The notes below the pieces were generated by a model. That model was given only the letters and a program-made list of their open reading frames with translations, searched no databases and was not told the DNA's origin. 64,000 bases of DNA from Neospora caninum Liverpool (lineage: Eukaryota > Apicomplexa > Conoidasida > Eucoccidiorida > Sarcocystidae), in NCBI RefSeq assembly GCF_000208865.1, contig NC_018396.1:4211101-4275100 (forward strand), written 5' to 3'. This document shows positions 38,901 through 53,500 of this stretch, one piece after another (positions within the stretch are counted from its first letter, which is position 1; each line of letters starts with the position of its first letter). Made by a program: the position numbers and the translations under genes.

Positions 38901-41900
38901 TGCTGTAGCGGGTGCCCAGACTTTCATTCACGCATCTAGGCATGTATCTGTCTGAATGTCCATCTATCTGTCCCTCCAAGACCTTCGAGATACCTACAGG
39001 TCTATGGATGAACGTACATCTCTCCGGCGTAATGCACATGTCTTTTATATGCATTCCTGGCTGAACACGCTTCGCAGTGGTGCTCTGGTCTGAGACTTGC
39101 TCTCTCAAGCTCTGCAGATGCCCTCCTGTCCTCACCGCGTGGCAAGCGCGTTCGTGAAAGGCTAGGAATTCTTAGTTTTGAAAGTTGGGGTGCCGGGGCC
39201 ACGGCGGTTTTCTGCGCTATTTCTGTTTTTTTTCTCTGCAGTGCCGAACGATCAACAAGCTGAAGGAGAAACTTTCACGCAGGGAGAATGATCTGACACT
39301 TCTCCACAAGCAAGTATCTGTCGTTTTCTATATTCTCTGGTTCCCCGTTTAACACTCTTTGCAGGAGACGTAGAGCGAACGAATCGCGCAGATCCACGCG
39401 GGAAAAATCGTAGAGGGTACCTATGGCCACATACGCGGTTGCAGACGGTTTCTCTACGTGATTCAGAAATGCGAGTAACGACTGCGGCGCGGATGGTGGT
39501 TTCCAGTTTCCTGTTTTCGTGTGTTGCCGGCAAGAAAAGACAAAAAGGATTTTGATGCTTGCCGCGGTGCTTTCGATGTAGGCAGAAACAATCGACGGCG
39601 ATAGGGCCAAGGCAGAGTCTAAGGTTAAGGCGTACAAAAAGAACCTGAAAGGGATGAGTAAGACGCACAAACGCTCCGTCTGTTTAAGCTGACTACACAC
39701 AAAAAGGCGAAAACGCATGGTGCGGGTGACTTTCATGTCGAGTTGCTGTTTTTCCCAGTGCGTTGCTTTCACCGTTCACAACTGTTTCTGTGCGGTCGCC
39801 AGGCGAGCCTAGGGTCACCACGCCTAGAAGCAAGATCTGTTTACTGAAAACGGCGCGCCTTCCAGTCCATCGTCTTGCACATCCCAAGTGTTCATCTCAA
39901 AAAGGCACAAATGAAAATCGCAAGTTAAATGGTTGCCGTTGGGGAGGGTAGGAAAAGGCTTCTTGACCACATGTGAGCATGTCCCCCTTGCTGAGGTACT
40001 GAAAGAAGTTTAACTTGTCGCGCTTCAGGTTGCCGTGTGAACTCAATATTCTTTGGCACAGGTGATTTGCAGAATTCCTTGACCGACGAACTTGCCGCTG
40101 TAAGCAACTCGCTCAAGGCAAAGACCAGCCTGAAAGTCGCTCGACAAACCAAGCTTAGTATGCTGGCGGCGCCGCTGACATTGCCCCATGCATATACAAC
40201 ACAGAATGGACTCTCCTGCTTTAGTATAGACGGACGCTTCCACATACAACTACACGTAGCACTGACGACCGAGCGTCTGGCGCGCATGTACGTACTTCCC
40301 CGTGCGTATTCGATTCCAGAGAGGTGTATCCATATCTTTATCTATAAAAATATACGCAGGCATGCACTGTAGAGGCAGTACCTCTCGTTCCATCTGTGGA
40401 CGACCAATCTGGACAACGCCGTTACGCGGCAGGAGACACATGCGCAGTTTGCTTCAAGAGACATGCAGCATCGTTTACCTGGGACAAGTCTCAGTTTGCC
40501 GCGCGTTCAGGCCCGACTGGAAAAAAAAGAAGTGAAAACGCACTTTCGAGAGCAGCTCGTGAAGATCCGACAAGAGCATGATACGATGAAAGAAGAAGCC
40601 GCAAAACATAAGAGTGCCGTTCAGGTTCGTCTTGCGCTTGCTGAGGGAATTTCCTCCGAGGAAAGAGAGCCCTGTGCATTCCGGTACACAGGAGGACGGT
40701 AAAACGTATTCTTTCTCCTGTTGCCAATACTCTTATTCGCACGTGGCGCAAGCTGAACAACCAAGCAACCGATTCCCAGAGTCGCCACATTCCAGCTTCT
40801 CAAATGGCAACAAACAGTTTGCAATTCGTGAACACCGTATACAGTGAACGGACGAACAAAACGAATAAACAAGGCCCGACTGGTACGCACATGCGCAGTT
40901 GAATATCCATAATATGTTCGGTTTCCTCTTTGTTCAGGGGTGGATGGACCAAGTCGCCGAACTGCGTCAGGAGGTGCGTTTGGACGCGTTTCCTGGAGAT
41001 GCATAACGAGGAAACCGATACATCCATGAAACGCTACAAAACATATAACATGCAGTAACTAAGGCGGGAACCGGCAACCTAGCTGGACGCATTGGTTTGA
41101 ATGCTTAGCTTCCTCTGTCTGTCCTGCAAGCATAAGCGGGAGAAAGACAGGAGAAAGTTCTGAATCGCACTTTCCGAGAACACACAGAAAAAAGTGGCCT
41201 GAGTCACTTTCGAGAGAACGCTAGAGTTAGTCGTCAAGAGTCAGGACGCCGTTATCGCGTCAAAACCCAGTCCTGAATTCCGTTGAGGCAACGAAGCCCA
41301 AAAGTGCGCCCTATCTCGAACACGTCATATACCTGTAGGTGGATGCGGCGGAACTGGAGAACCACCGCCTGAGGTACGTCTCGGAGACTGTGCTCGTCTT
41401 CAAGAGCGTGACACAGACATCCTTGTCCTCTCAAGTCATTTCCTTGCACGTAGGGAAACCAGGACAACCACAGCACCGATAGCGCATCGTGCACCTAAAT
41501 CAAGGTACCACGGATACGGTGAACACTGGATGCCAAGCAGAGCCGTTTGACATTGGGTTACGTCGGCGCCGTGGCGAGGTCTCTGTTGAAAAAACATTTT
41601 CACCTGTCCCCGTTAAAACGCCCGAAACGCCGGTTCAAAGCGGCACTGCAGCAGATCAGGGGAATCTGGAGTTTGTGGGAACCAAGCTGTTTGCCTAGGG
41701 TATTTGCCTCCTTTTTCCTGGAACAGTCCTCGAAGCACCGCGCCTCACCAGCCCGCCCCAAATTCTTCCTTGTCTCGCTCTTTTTCAGAGCTCAGTTGAC
41801 TGAGGCACGAGCAATTGCTAATGAACTGACGCTCCAAAAAGAAGAACTAAGCACGTGAGCTCGTGTGACGGAACTCCCCGGCGCAAGGTTCTCGAAACGC

Positions 41901-43990
41901 AGAATTGCTCCTACATTTGGAGTTGAAGAATCGGCAGAAACAAAAACACACGTGTGCGTACATTCAAGTTCTGCTGGTTATGGTGTCTCATCCCGATCTG
42001 CTCATGTTCGACCTCTGATTCAACTCTGTGTGTGCCGGCGGGTCATTTCTTGCCTGCTCGTGCTCAAACTCCGGCACGACAGTCCAAGAAAAAGTTTTCA
42101 GAACGTTTTTGTCTTCTTCCTCTTGCGCGGCTGCTCTGGGTCACAACCTGTCAGCGAGTACCGCCAACAAATGCACGCCAATGAGAAAATGCAAGCGGAA
42201 CTGTGTAAGTGCTCCATACGGTTTACATGCGTTCGAGTCGTTGAAAGGAAAGTCAGATTTCAGGACCCGTGAACCGATACGAACGAGGCGTGTGGTTCTC
42301 TACTAGAAACACCAGATGCTCTCCAGTATGTTGTCTCGAACACTGGTCTATCTGTATTTGATTCACTGAGTACGCCCATACCACTTTTCACAAATACCAC
42401 TCTAACGTATAAGGGTGATTCTCTAGGACCACGAAAGACGTATGTATGTATGTATGTATGTATGTATGTATGTATGTATGTATACATTGAAGTTTTTGTG
42501 GGTGAGAGGGGAAACGAGACATTACAGAATGAGCGCATCTCGCCCTCAACTGCGGGTGCCCTCCCGGCCTCGCCGCCTGTCGAGCTGGCCCCGGCAGGCA
42601 GCCCAGATATCGACCGTAGCAAGCCACGCTTGCTTTGTACCCCTGTGTTTTTCTCCTTCTTTCGGCTCTAATGCAGCTGCTACGCGAGACCGCCTCGACG
42701 AGTTAGAGAGAAGAAGGAGACAAAATCAAAGAGAATGGATGCGGGAGCACCTGGAGCTAACTGACCAGTATGCAAACAGACCCGATCTGCGTGTTTAGCG
42801 AGGCCTGTTACGGAAAGCACATAACCGCGGAAATATCTAACCATTCAGCCGCTACATAACGAGGCGGGTATACCTGTAAAGAGACACTGGGTTCAGTACA
42901 AAAAGGCGCTCTCGTTTTTTCACGTACCCAAAACGGGCAACTTGACGTCCCATCACACTCCAGTTAGGCAGACAAGACTCACCACGATTCGTTCTACGTT
43001 AATGAGGCGTGTCCAAAGATGACTGCTACATCAAGGTCAGGCATCTGGAACCTTTGTGGTCTCTACGTTTTCATATTGGAGTTATATATGAATCTGTATT
43101 TGAGAGAGAACTTTACTTGTTCGCTGCAAACGAGGTGGGTGTAATGCAAACACTTCTACAGAGATGCTTCCAGGAGCTACAGAAACCTATTTGTTGCTCA
43201 TGCCGGAGCATGTTCCATTCTTGTTACGCCAACGGTGGAAGTATCCTCCCTTTGCTTCGATACCAAACAGGAGGTTAGACGCGAAGGCTGCTGCTGCGGC
43301 CAGACGCGACGCGAGTGCTCAGGTGGGTCTCAATGCAGGAATCTGAGAACTAGCGGAAGGCAACATACCGAACCTTGGACAACCACCTTTCGAAAACAAA
43401 GCAAACAGTCTCACCTCAGCCCCTCGTTCCTCCGCTACACGTTTCGGAAGAGATTTAACCGTGAGATAATACATCCCTCTGGCCATGGACGGTGTGTGGC
43501 TTATCTACGGATATTAGTCTGAAGAACCATGTCGTCAACGACATAGTACAGGCGGCCCTCACAAGTCGCCAGACCTGCATGTAGATTTGTACATTGCACA
43601 AAAACGACTGTGTAGGAGGTGAGACACAGCGCGAAAGCGCCCCTGGAGGTGGGGCAGAAAGAGTCGAGTCTACAAGATAATTAAAATTAATACTGAACAG
43701 GACTCGTGCAACTTTGCCCTCTCGAATCCAACTACATACGGGGAACTGTGACACGAAATGAGGCCGGCCACCACGATCTTTTGCGAGGACGCGCAGCTGA
43801 ACCGTGATCGTTTTTCTGGAAAACGCAATTTCGTCTGCAGGCGAGTCCAGTCACCGCATTTGGAGATCCATTTCTTCCGAGCGACCGGGACACTCGATAC
43901 GCCTCCACGGCCAGCGCTACCGCACTGCGGATCAATTCGCCGTCGCCCGGGTGCGAATTCCCTATTCTTGCCAAAACTGTGAAATCCTAG
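35928..43990 (+). CDS. Coiled-coil protein encoded by many micro-exons
   Basis: Not recognised. Exons: 35928-36611, 36962-37159, 37228-37581, 37917-38012, 38378-38443, 38783-38848, 39242-39313, 39582-39657, 40062-40099, 40511-40624, 40938-40973, 41339-41373, 41789-41854, 42155-42204, 42677-42790, 43162-43322, 43841-43990. Phase is continuous to the stop, about 791 residues. Residues 1-400 are Ser/Pro-rich and probably disordered. Residues about 410-715 form a near-continuous coiled coil (pieces such as VQQELTTEKEKIDRLHKDK, NKLKEKLSRREND, RDRLDELERRRRQ). The C-terminus has an Ala-rich patch (DAKAAAAARRDASAQ) and a short tail. Several exons are only 35-38 nt. The 68-nt intron 37160-37227 is a guess: the frame changes somewhere near there. 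The exit from 42677-42790 uses a weak donor (GTGTTT); reading through it would end at 42798. A structural or cytoskeletal role is possible but not shown. Confidence 0.6.
42441..42482. repeat. (TATG)n tetranucleotide microsatellite
   Basis: About ten uninterrupted TATG units in an intron of the coiled-coil gene, between the exons at 42155-42204 and 42677-42790. It is the complement-type unit of the ACAT repeat at 7411-7454. Confidence 0.92.
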
Positions 43991-46581
43991 AAGAACGATA
44001 CCGCTATATACTACCTTTATGAAAAGAACCCGCATTTAAGAGGCAACGCTGATTCAACTTACTCCGTCGTCTGCAACGTCATTTTGCTGACCCGCTCTGC
44101 GATGAACGGCATCGCAGTGTGAATGCCTCGCCGCCAACGTCACAGCTTAAAAAACACGATGTTAAGTCCGATGATGCCTCCTCGATTGGAAAGACACATG
44201 GAGCCAATATGCAAAGATATAGACATATGCAACCCACGGATATGTGCCCCTATAATATATATATATATATATATATACCAGGATTGTGGCGCCGGCCGAC
44301 TCTGCTCACCTGTCTGGTCCAGTGGCGTGACAGCAGCCTTCAAAAACATTCGGTTTCCCACCATTTAAAAGACCCCTTATACATTGTAATGCTCAGTACC
44401 TGTTTCCTTAGAGACTGCTGGCCTTTTTCGATTTCCTCTCAAATGCAGGGATCGATTCGAACCGAACTGTCTTTACGAGGTTGCTGGCCTCGTCCGATTT
44501 CGTTTGGTCCATGTTTCTGGACTACATGTATTTCCTGCTTTCCTCTCCCATGTTTCACTTTGACAGAGAACACTTGTTTTTTCAATGGCCAATATATAAC
44601 TGTTGCGACCACGTGCCTCCTGTGGCTGACTTGCAGGATGATGCGGCACAAGGCGCTACCGTGCTGAAATCGAAGACGAGCCACCCCCTGAGAATTAGTG
44701 CTGCCTGGAGTGTGTTCCTTGATGGCTTCGACTCTCCTGGCCTGCCGAATAGCATCGTTCTACACCAATCCTTGCAACTGTGTTCAGTTTGCAAATTACA
44801 AAGGTACATTCCTGTTTCGTGCTAGTCTCTTCGTCTTCCCGGACCAGTCCGTGAAACACTGACGGCGATCCGTGTTATGAGCAACTGACAGCCCAGTTCT
44901 TTGTAGCTGCGGTACACCGTACTGTCCGTGTGGGCCACAAAGATTTAGGTTCAACTGTCACCTGATTGATAGTGCGCGGGTGTGGGGGACGGACTACAGA
45001 GATCTCATGGACACGGCGTGCCGTCAAAAGCCTCGCACGCCTCTTGCGGCGGAATGAGGAATCGAATCAATCCAAGATCCGGGATTCAAACTTTTCCTCT
45101 AATAGCGTCGAGTGCTTTGTCACCGAAAAGGAAGCCCAACATCAGTTTCGAAACCCTCCAAGGAAACGGTGGTTAACAACACATATCGCTCCGTCACACA
45201 CGCACGAAGCACGTATGTGATCTTGCCCTAACGAATGCTGAACATCGTTGAGACTTCCGTTATCACGCGAACCAATAATGCGGCAAGCGAGAGTTCGGAA
45301 AGCCCTGGCTCTGTCTTCTCAGACCCTGAAACCAATCTTGGCCTTAGCAGCGGGTTCGAAGCAAGCCTATTGTTGATATAAAAATCCTTTGATGCCTGAG
45401 AACTCACGTGTATACGGCGTGAAAACGCCACAGACAGAAAAACGCAGCGTCAGATTCTGAGTCCTGCCCACAACGCCTACATAGGTCATCTCTGTCGTAG
45501 CTCCATATGTCGATATCCGGAACAAACAACATACAGTCGTACACACACGCTTATAGAGGCGTGTACATTCTTGTATGCGGATATAAATATGCATGCATAG
45601 AGGCAGCCGGGGAAGAGAATAATGGGGCTTTCAGGAAAGATCTGTTCGCTGCTTTTGCACGCATCGAGTCGAGCTTGCTTCCGTCGCACACCCCCTGCCT
45701 GGTATTTTGTTTTTTTCGTGTGCCCTCTGCGGCACATTCGCCCCTCGCCATGTTTCAAATGTGTCCCCCACTCCACTAAATACAACCTCGCGACGAAACG
45801 AACACTGTTCCTAGGGAAACTGGACCTCATGCTTTGCTTCCCAGTCGTTACGTGCTTCACCTTTCCCTCCTCGTTTCTGACCATCCAGCGTTCACAACAT
45901 GGGCGCCGCACGGAAGCGACACGGCGAACGCCCTGCGAAGATGTTGAGCAAACAACGTTCCCACTCGAAGCATCCGGCGCGTTCTGTGCCTACACAAACA
46001 CCTCTTGCTTCGACAGACGCGCAGCAAACTGATGGCGCCACCAATACCACTTTGCGCACATATCCATTACCACAGAAACACGCCATCTCGCGACTGAAAG
46101 AAGAGAAAACGCCGCCCCTTACAACCCTGCAGGATAGCGCGATCTGATCCTAACATCGCGTATACGCTTCGCGTTCCCCTGGCGGATTCTCTAAGCGTTC
46201 AACTATGGGCAGAGCTCCCTCCCCCTGTATGTCTCCACTTTCCTCTTTGGCCTTCTCCGTGTGGAGGAAGAGTAAAAGCGGACCGAGGCGCCTGCGCTGC
46301 ACCGTTTAGAAACAGGAAACGTGTATGGGTAAATTCGCGTTCGTCTTTGATTCGCATGCCGCTGTACGCGCCTATGGAATGGACACCACGTCGAAGGCAG
46401 AACGACGGTTTCCTCATCTCTGGTCTTTCCTGACCACAAAAAAATGCTGACGTCCTTCATCTCTGCTACAATATGATGTTTTGCCTTCCCCCCCCGCGTC
46501 CGCAGCTTCACTGATCGCGCCTCCACGATGCCCGTCTGCCCCTTTGCAGCTGCGCACACAGTTTGCCTCTTCTTTGAGTAT
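43991..46581. other. Convergent intergenic region
   Basis: Lies between the 3' ends of the coiled-coil gene (plus) and XPO4 (minus) and must hold both 3' UTRs. A (TA)n tract is at 44251-44278. A basic, Ser/Thr/Pro-rich 82-codon open frame starts with ATG at 45899 and ends at 46147, with no family match. Nothing else is supported. Confidence 0.6.
44251..44278. repeat. (TA)n microsatellite
   Basis: About 28 bp of nearly pure TA dinucleotide in the convergent intergenic region. Confidence 0.9.
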
Positions 46582-49500
46582 CTACGTCCGTGCGGAGTCG
46601 CCGCCAATACCTGCGGCAGCAGGAGAGGCGCACTCGACAACAAAGTACTTGAAGATGTCGCGGAAGACATGCTGCTGCTTTTGATACTTGATCAGACTTG
46701 ACGACCCCGTTTCCAAAAATGTGCTTGGCATGTTAGGGTTTCCTCCGTTTGCACTCTCGTCGCCACCGTCGGTTCCAACAGGTTGAGTGCAGTACTGCAC
46801 GCCGACGAGTTCCTTCTCGCTCTGGAGAATGGTCTGCATAAGTCCAGCGAGTCGTGCCTCCAAGACAGCTGCAGGCAAGACGCCGGAGCCACCCATCGCG
46901 CCGCCTGGAGACGCCGAGTTGCTTGCGCCCCCGCGGCCGGTCGCGAGGTTCGCAGCATACATCTGCGTGAAATTTGCGAGCAGTGTGTGGAGGGCGTACG
47001 CGCGCAAGCCAATCATGAAGAACAGATCAAAGATACAGTCGGAGAAGAAATCGAGGTCTGCGTTCGACAGAGGGCTGCTAAGGGCATGCGCGAGAAGCGC
47101 CAGCGACAGCTGCGCCGACTGCGAGAACAGCTCGCCGACTGTGTCTCCAGGAGCCGGCGAGGCGAAAGGGTCCGCGCACCCAGCCGGCCTCTCCACGGAG
47201 AAGTCGATGACCCGCTGCGCCACTTGCAACGCGATTAGGTACCGGCAAAACGAGTGCAAAATCTCATATGCGGGTTGCCGTATCCGCGCAATGTCCGACA
47301 TGACCGCCTCGCGCAGCTGCAGAAACGAAAACCAGGACATACAAGAGAATCTCTAGGATCGGCGCTTGAGACGCGAAGAGACGGGGGGCACACACGACAC
47401 TTCCACCCCGGTCGTTTCAGAGTCAAATATGTCTCCTTTTTTGAGTAACGAAACACGTTTCCGTCATTTCCGTGCTTCGCCGGTCGTCTTCTCTTTCTCC
47501 TGATCCTCACCACCTGCATGAGAACTTTGACGTCGACGTCTCGAACGAGGCCCACAAATTTCTTCGAGTCTTCTTCCGCGAGGATTTGGACGCAAAGGAG
47601 AAGCGGGGCAGCCACCCTGACACGAAGACACACAGCGACGACACGAAGCCGCATACACAGCTGCACAGGTGTGCACACTAAGACAGTTACAGGCGCAGAC
47701 CAAAACAGAGCGACGAGGACCGCAACATGCAGGTAGCCGAGGAAGTACCGAGGATACCCCTAAAATGCACATCCGGGTTCGAACTGGGAGACTGAGAGAG
47801 CTCCCGAAGAAATGGCCCAGGAAAAACAGTCACGCATGAAGAAGCAAACCGCCAAGCCGCCAGCCACACCCGAAGAGACATAGGGAACAAGTACGAGATC
47901 CATCCCCTCACTTTGGATTTTCGTGCGGCCGCAGCTTCGCGGTCATTGGCTGCAGAGTCTGCATGCAGTCGACGAGCATTTCTGCAATCCTGGAAGAAGA
48001 AACACCAGAACAGTGTTCAGTGAAAAGTAGAAAGCGACTTGCAGAGCACGACGCGAGACAACTCAGAATCGCTGACATAGACTGACGCTACGTATTCTGT
48101 CTGTCTCCGGGGTCCTCTGATCCTGGTTCACGCTCCTGCTGCTTCTCCCACATCCCGTGTGATTCCCGGTCTTTGGCGCTTCCTTCGTGCCCCTCTTCCT
48201 CTTGTCGCTGTTTCCTGTGCGTTCGCTCTTTCTCTCTGCACGTCTCGTTGTCTTTCCTACCCCCGGTCCCCTGTCGCCTCACCAGCCGAACGAGGGGGTG
48301 TCTTTGCTGTTCGCCGCAAGCAGTTGGAAGACTCTGAGGAGAGAGACGGATTACCAAAACATTCGAGCAGCAAAAACTCGCAGAACCTTAAAGGGGTTTC
48401 GTAAAGAACGCCCGGTAAAAGGAGAACCGACTTAGGCAACCAAATGAACGAAAAACCTCGAACCCTCCGACCGATGTCAACAAGCTATTTCTGAGACAAG
48501 GCACGCACAAGGGTGCGTGGCGTCTTCCAAGGAATACATGAAAGACCACGTTTAGTCACAGAGAGAAAAGAAATCCCGCATGTTAAGAAAAAACCAGTGG
48601 AGACACACGTGAGAACCAACGGTTCTTTGTCAGCATGGAACTCGACACTTCTCTGAGAGGTAACGCAAGAGGAAAGCAACACTGCTTATCCCTGTCCCTA
48701 TGAACATGCGTACGCACACACACATAGCAGTACATGAGCACCCAGCTAGATTTAGAAATTGACAGGTCGCTGCATTGATTTGGAAATATGCAGTGACCTG
48801 CACACTACAAAGGGGGGGTCACGTACTTATAGCTTTGTTTGAGATTTCCAAAGATGCTTTCTTCATCCTGGCTCCCGACCACCAAGGTCGCGTAGTGGTT
48901 CTGATCCAGCAGGCACAAAACACCACCTTCGGTCGTATTTTCAGATGTACATGTATATATGCGTGTGTAGAAGAGAACGTGCGTTGTCTTTGTAGATGCC
49001 AAGTAGCACGTGTCACTCTGCTTCACCCTGTCTTCCGACCTCCAGGCTTTAGCTCCCCATGGTAGCAGACTCGCAAGCGACGTCCCTGCGTCTCCATCTA
49101 CCTACTAAAATCCGCATCCTTCCCGAATGCCCAATGACCCATCCTCGCGTGATGCATGTTTGCAAAAAAAAAACTGCACGCAGCATCGTCGAAGCAGCGG
49201 ACGCATGCAAGCAAAAACCTCGACACACTCTTTAGGCGTGCATGCGCCTACTCACACAATGCATGAGTGTATGGAGACACACAGTAGGATCCACACACGC
49301 ACGGATATATGCAGGAATTGCTACACGAGACGCGACGCAACGTGTACGCGTTCCGAGTGCTGCCTCGCTGACGTTCAGTTCAGCAACAACCCACGTCATT
49401 GTTTTTCCTTGTGCTGAATGAGAGAGAACTCCGCAGCTTCGAGAAGAGACCGAGGCTTCTCCCTACTTACACCAACTTGCTGAGTGAGAGCCTTGTACTG

Positions 49501-50502
49501 CGTGAAGAGCGAGATGGCCGCAGTCTGGTCGAAACAGTTGTATCCCCTCTTGATGAGCTGCAGAAAGAATTTCAACGCACTGAAGGCAGAGAAACAAGAA
49601 AGCAGAAAAGAGCACCCTCCTTCGGTGTCTCCACAGGCAACTCTAATTTCCGTGCACAAAATAGAGGAAACAAAGGAGAAAACGGACTCGGATGGAAACA
49701 CACCAAGCGACAGAGGGGAAAAACCACGCAGCTGGACAATACTCGGCCTCCCTGCTCCGGATGCTTATGCATTCCTCAATAGATGACTACAGACACATCA
49801 CATAAATAGCCACTCTGTACACCTGTATCTCCACACAGAAGAAAGGCACGCCTGCGAAGGACAAATGGTTATATATATATACATATATATGCGCGAGCGT
49901 AATTCCAACGTTCCCAGATGCCGCTCTTGCCTGTTTTCCCTATAACGTTCACGAATATGTGACATAAATTTACGCCGTGTTCCTCTGTTTTGACTTACTT
50001 GTGCAAAATATGGGGATACTGCAGGTATTTGTTTGCGATCATAAAGACGGCATCGAGCGCGTCTCGGATCCAGGCAATCCACGCCCCGACGCCTTGACTC
50101 GAGCACCCGTCCAGGAGACCGATTGCCATAGACAACGAATTTCCCAGCTGGAAACAGCATCATTTCCAGGCACGCGGAGCGGCCAAGGTTCCAACCCCAG
50201 CAAGAGGCCTCGAAAATGCTTCAGAAAAACCACTGCCTAACAATATATACATATATATACATACTATATATATACATTTATATCCCGTGCGCGTACGGGT
50301 ACGTAATAGTCCACCACACAGGAAGCATGCCCCAAAGATAATTGATAACGGCGTAGAAGGCGGATCTCCGTACCCGCGACATAGCGATGGGTCATGCCTG
50401 AAACTTGGAACTGGACGCGGATCTCGATAGACATACACGTTTTTACACGCGAATATTTCGACTGGCAGATACGACACTATGCCGTATGGTATGCACGTTC
50501 AT

Positions 50503-50546
<44 letters not shown>

Positions 50547-53500
50547 AACTGTAACGAGCAATTTAGAATGTGACCGTTTGACACGTCAGAGCCCGAGCGG
50601 CTGACGAGACACCCTACTCTGGCCCAATTAGAAGGGGGTCTATGAGGAAAGAAAGAAGGGGAAGCACGACAAAGCGCGGAACACGTCAAACACCGAAGCA
50701 TAACAAGAGGGGCGGAAACAGAGCTCGCAGGACAGGATCAACGCTTGAAAGAGAATGGAAAAAAGGAGACAAGAAAACAGCGGACAAGTGTGGCAAATGC
50801 GAAACGAAAAACGAAGAATCCGGAAAGAGAAAGGGCCAAAACTTACAGCGTGGAAGACGAGAGGGTGAGTGTCCGCTGGGTTCGACGCAAGGTGACGGAG
50901 ATTTGCTGAAAAAATTAAAGCGACACAAACACGTCGCCATGCACATCACGTGCATCACCTGGCGCCAGTCAATCCTTGGGAGATGAAAACGACTGACCGC
51001 CGAAAGAAAGGAGTGCTTTATCCTGAGCATGAAGCTCCTTTCAGTCGATCCGTCTGCTTCCCCGTCCGTGCGTCTGTGTCTCTTCGCTTCCAGTGCTTGC
51101 TGCAGTCCTGCTCTTGACGCACACGCTGTACGTGCAACCGCATATATATGCATACATGAAGATTTTGAGTATCAATACGCATGCAGGAAGATTTTTAGTA
51201 TCATCATGCATACATAAGATTTTGAATATCACCCGTGGAAACTGTAGAAGCTCGGGACGAAGCTCTGTTTCTTTCGCCCTCTCACACGAACACATTCGCT
51301 GTGGACGAATGACATTCCGCTGTATCTCTAGCGACACGTGTCTGTAGTTGCAGAGAAAACGGGAGATAGACGCCTCCGTGAGGAAACGTTCCCGTCTCTC
51401 TACTCTTAGCCGTGCCTTGGTGCCGCAGTTTTCGTTAGTCGTGTGTGCCGTACCTTTGAGAGGTTCGCATTTAACGAAGAGGTTCTGTTGCCGTGAAACA
51501 ACGACCTCAGTGGCGAGGAGTGTCCCGGATCGCTCCAGCGTCTGCTCGGCGACATGCATCTTGGCGAGTCCCCACAAGTGCTCATTCATGGCGGTGGAAG
51601 CGGAGAACGAGCTGTACAGACGGCGGATGGTTCTCTGCGTCAGCTGCTGGAGAGGAGGGAGACGCCGCCGCGCGGAATTGAACGAAGGGAACGAGGCAGG
51701 CGGCTTGCCGTCGTTCTGGGTCCCCTGCTTCATGTCGACTGACCCCGGCGACGGGGACGAGGGAAGCAGCGCGGCGCAGCTCTCCACCGACGCACTGAGC
51801 AGAGACTGAAACGCGGGGCTCTCCCACAAGTACGCAACTGTTGGACTGCTGACGGACGACAGGCTGAAGAGGAAACGAGGACACGGGAAAAACGTGTGGC
51901 AATCGCTGCGAGACAAGGAGAAAGGCAGAAGAGCGGTGTGTGCCGCACCTAAGGAACTTTCGAATTCCATTTCACGTGAAGCGAAAACGCCTCTCTCCAA
52001 CAGCCCCACGAGAGGCCCTCAACAGAGCAGATGGAACCAGCAAGCGGGACGGCAAGAACGACACCTCCCCAAGAACGTCCCTGCCGACGAGCTCCATGTC
52101 GCCGAGGAAGCAAGGAGAACGATCGACAGATGCGCAGGCAAGCAGCTACGGTAGGCGGGTAAGTAAAGGAGATGAGACTCTGAAGACACGGCAAAGGGAC
52201 GGACGGAGACCAAATAACTGAAAATTCCAACATCTGAAAAACAAAGTGGCGAAAACTGGAGATACGTCCGGAAGCAAGGAACCTACATTTGCAGCGTCCG
52301 TGTACAGCTGAGCGTCAGCGACTCCTCATGGGGAAGCAAATGGAGAAGCTCGGCGACAATCTGAACAACGACGTTCATCGCTTCTTGTCCTTTCTCTGTT
52401 GGTTCAGCCACAAACAGAAAACGGCAACATTCGTATCCGTCGCCAGCGTACTCTTGCCTTGTTCTGTCTCTCGCACTTTCCGGGTCCTTCTCTTGGGGTC
52501 TCGCCACCTTCGATGTATACATATATTTATACATTTATATATATACATTTATATATGTACATACGCATATACACATAATAAATATACATGAAGATATAAC
52601 CATCTGCGTATACTTGAAGGATATCGCATAGATATACACCATAGATATACACCCCTACAGCGGTTGCACTGCCACGAAGCGTGCGAGCGCTGTACCTATG
52701 CAGGTACGGGCGTGCCGGTCAAGCTCGCGCGACGCCCTCTGTGACGTTCCCCCAGTTGTCGTCTCGTACCAGGCAGAATGAAGTCGGCAAGCATCGGCTG
52801 ATTGAAACGCGAACGCAAAAGGTACGCTGCACTGATGGCAGACAAGATGTTTACGCCGCTTTCCAGAACCGTTGGTGAGACGCCGAGGAAGTGGGAGGGG
52901 AGTGTGCGCACTTGCTGCTCCTTCAGCAGATTCACTTCTTCTTGAAGGAGAGAAAACACCTGACTTGAAACTTGGATGACCTAGCCACGAACAGGACACA
53001 GGGCGAGAGACGCCACAGTGACCGGTTCAGACAGGACGGTGACGGGACGGGCAGAGAGGAAGACAGGCAGCAGACCCGCCGACGTCAAAAGGCAAGAGAG
53101 CCAAAAACACACGGACACAGGAAAGGTAGGCAATGGCACGCAAACACCTGTTTATTTCACCCGTTGAGCTCTAACGCTCAAGCAAGTGGCGCACAGAGTA
53201 GCTACAAGCGGAAAGAAAACACCATGTTTTGTGGGTATCAGCCACATGCACATAAAAATATACACGCATCGTTGCTAATATATTTATATATATATATATA
53301 TATTCATAATATATTTAAATATATTTGTATATATAAATATCCATCGTTGCCACGTACAGCGATTCGCGTTTCCCCGCAACGTCCCGGTTTCCGAAGCTCC
53401 GTCCAAGTGCGTACCTGTGCCCACCCGTATATCGGCATGTAAATACCCATAATCACATGCATGTGTCTCTGCTCCTTGTATACTTTACGTATCTACATTA

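Noticed and set aside
45899..46147. 82-codon ATG open frame, basic and Ser/Thr/Pro-rich
   Set aside because: No motif, no splice support, and it lies between two converging 3' ends. Kept only as a remark on the intergenic region.
51041..52009. 322-codon minus-strand frame as a single gene
   Set aside because: Only 51454-51863 is coding (XPO4 exon 11). The flanks are intron, with clear acceptor and donor.
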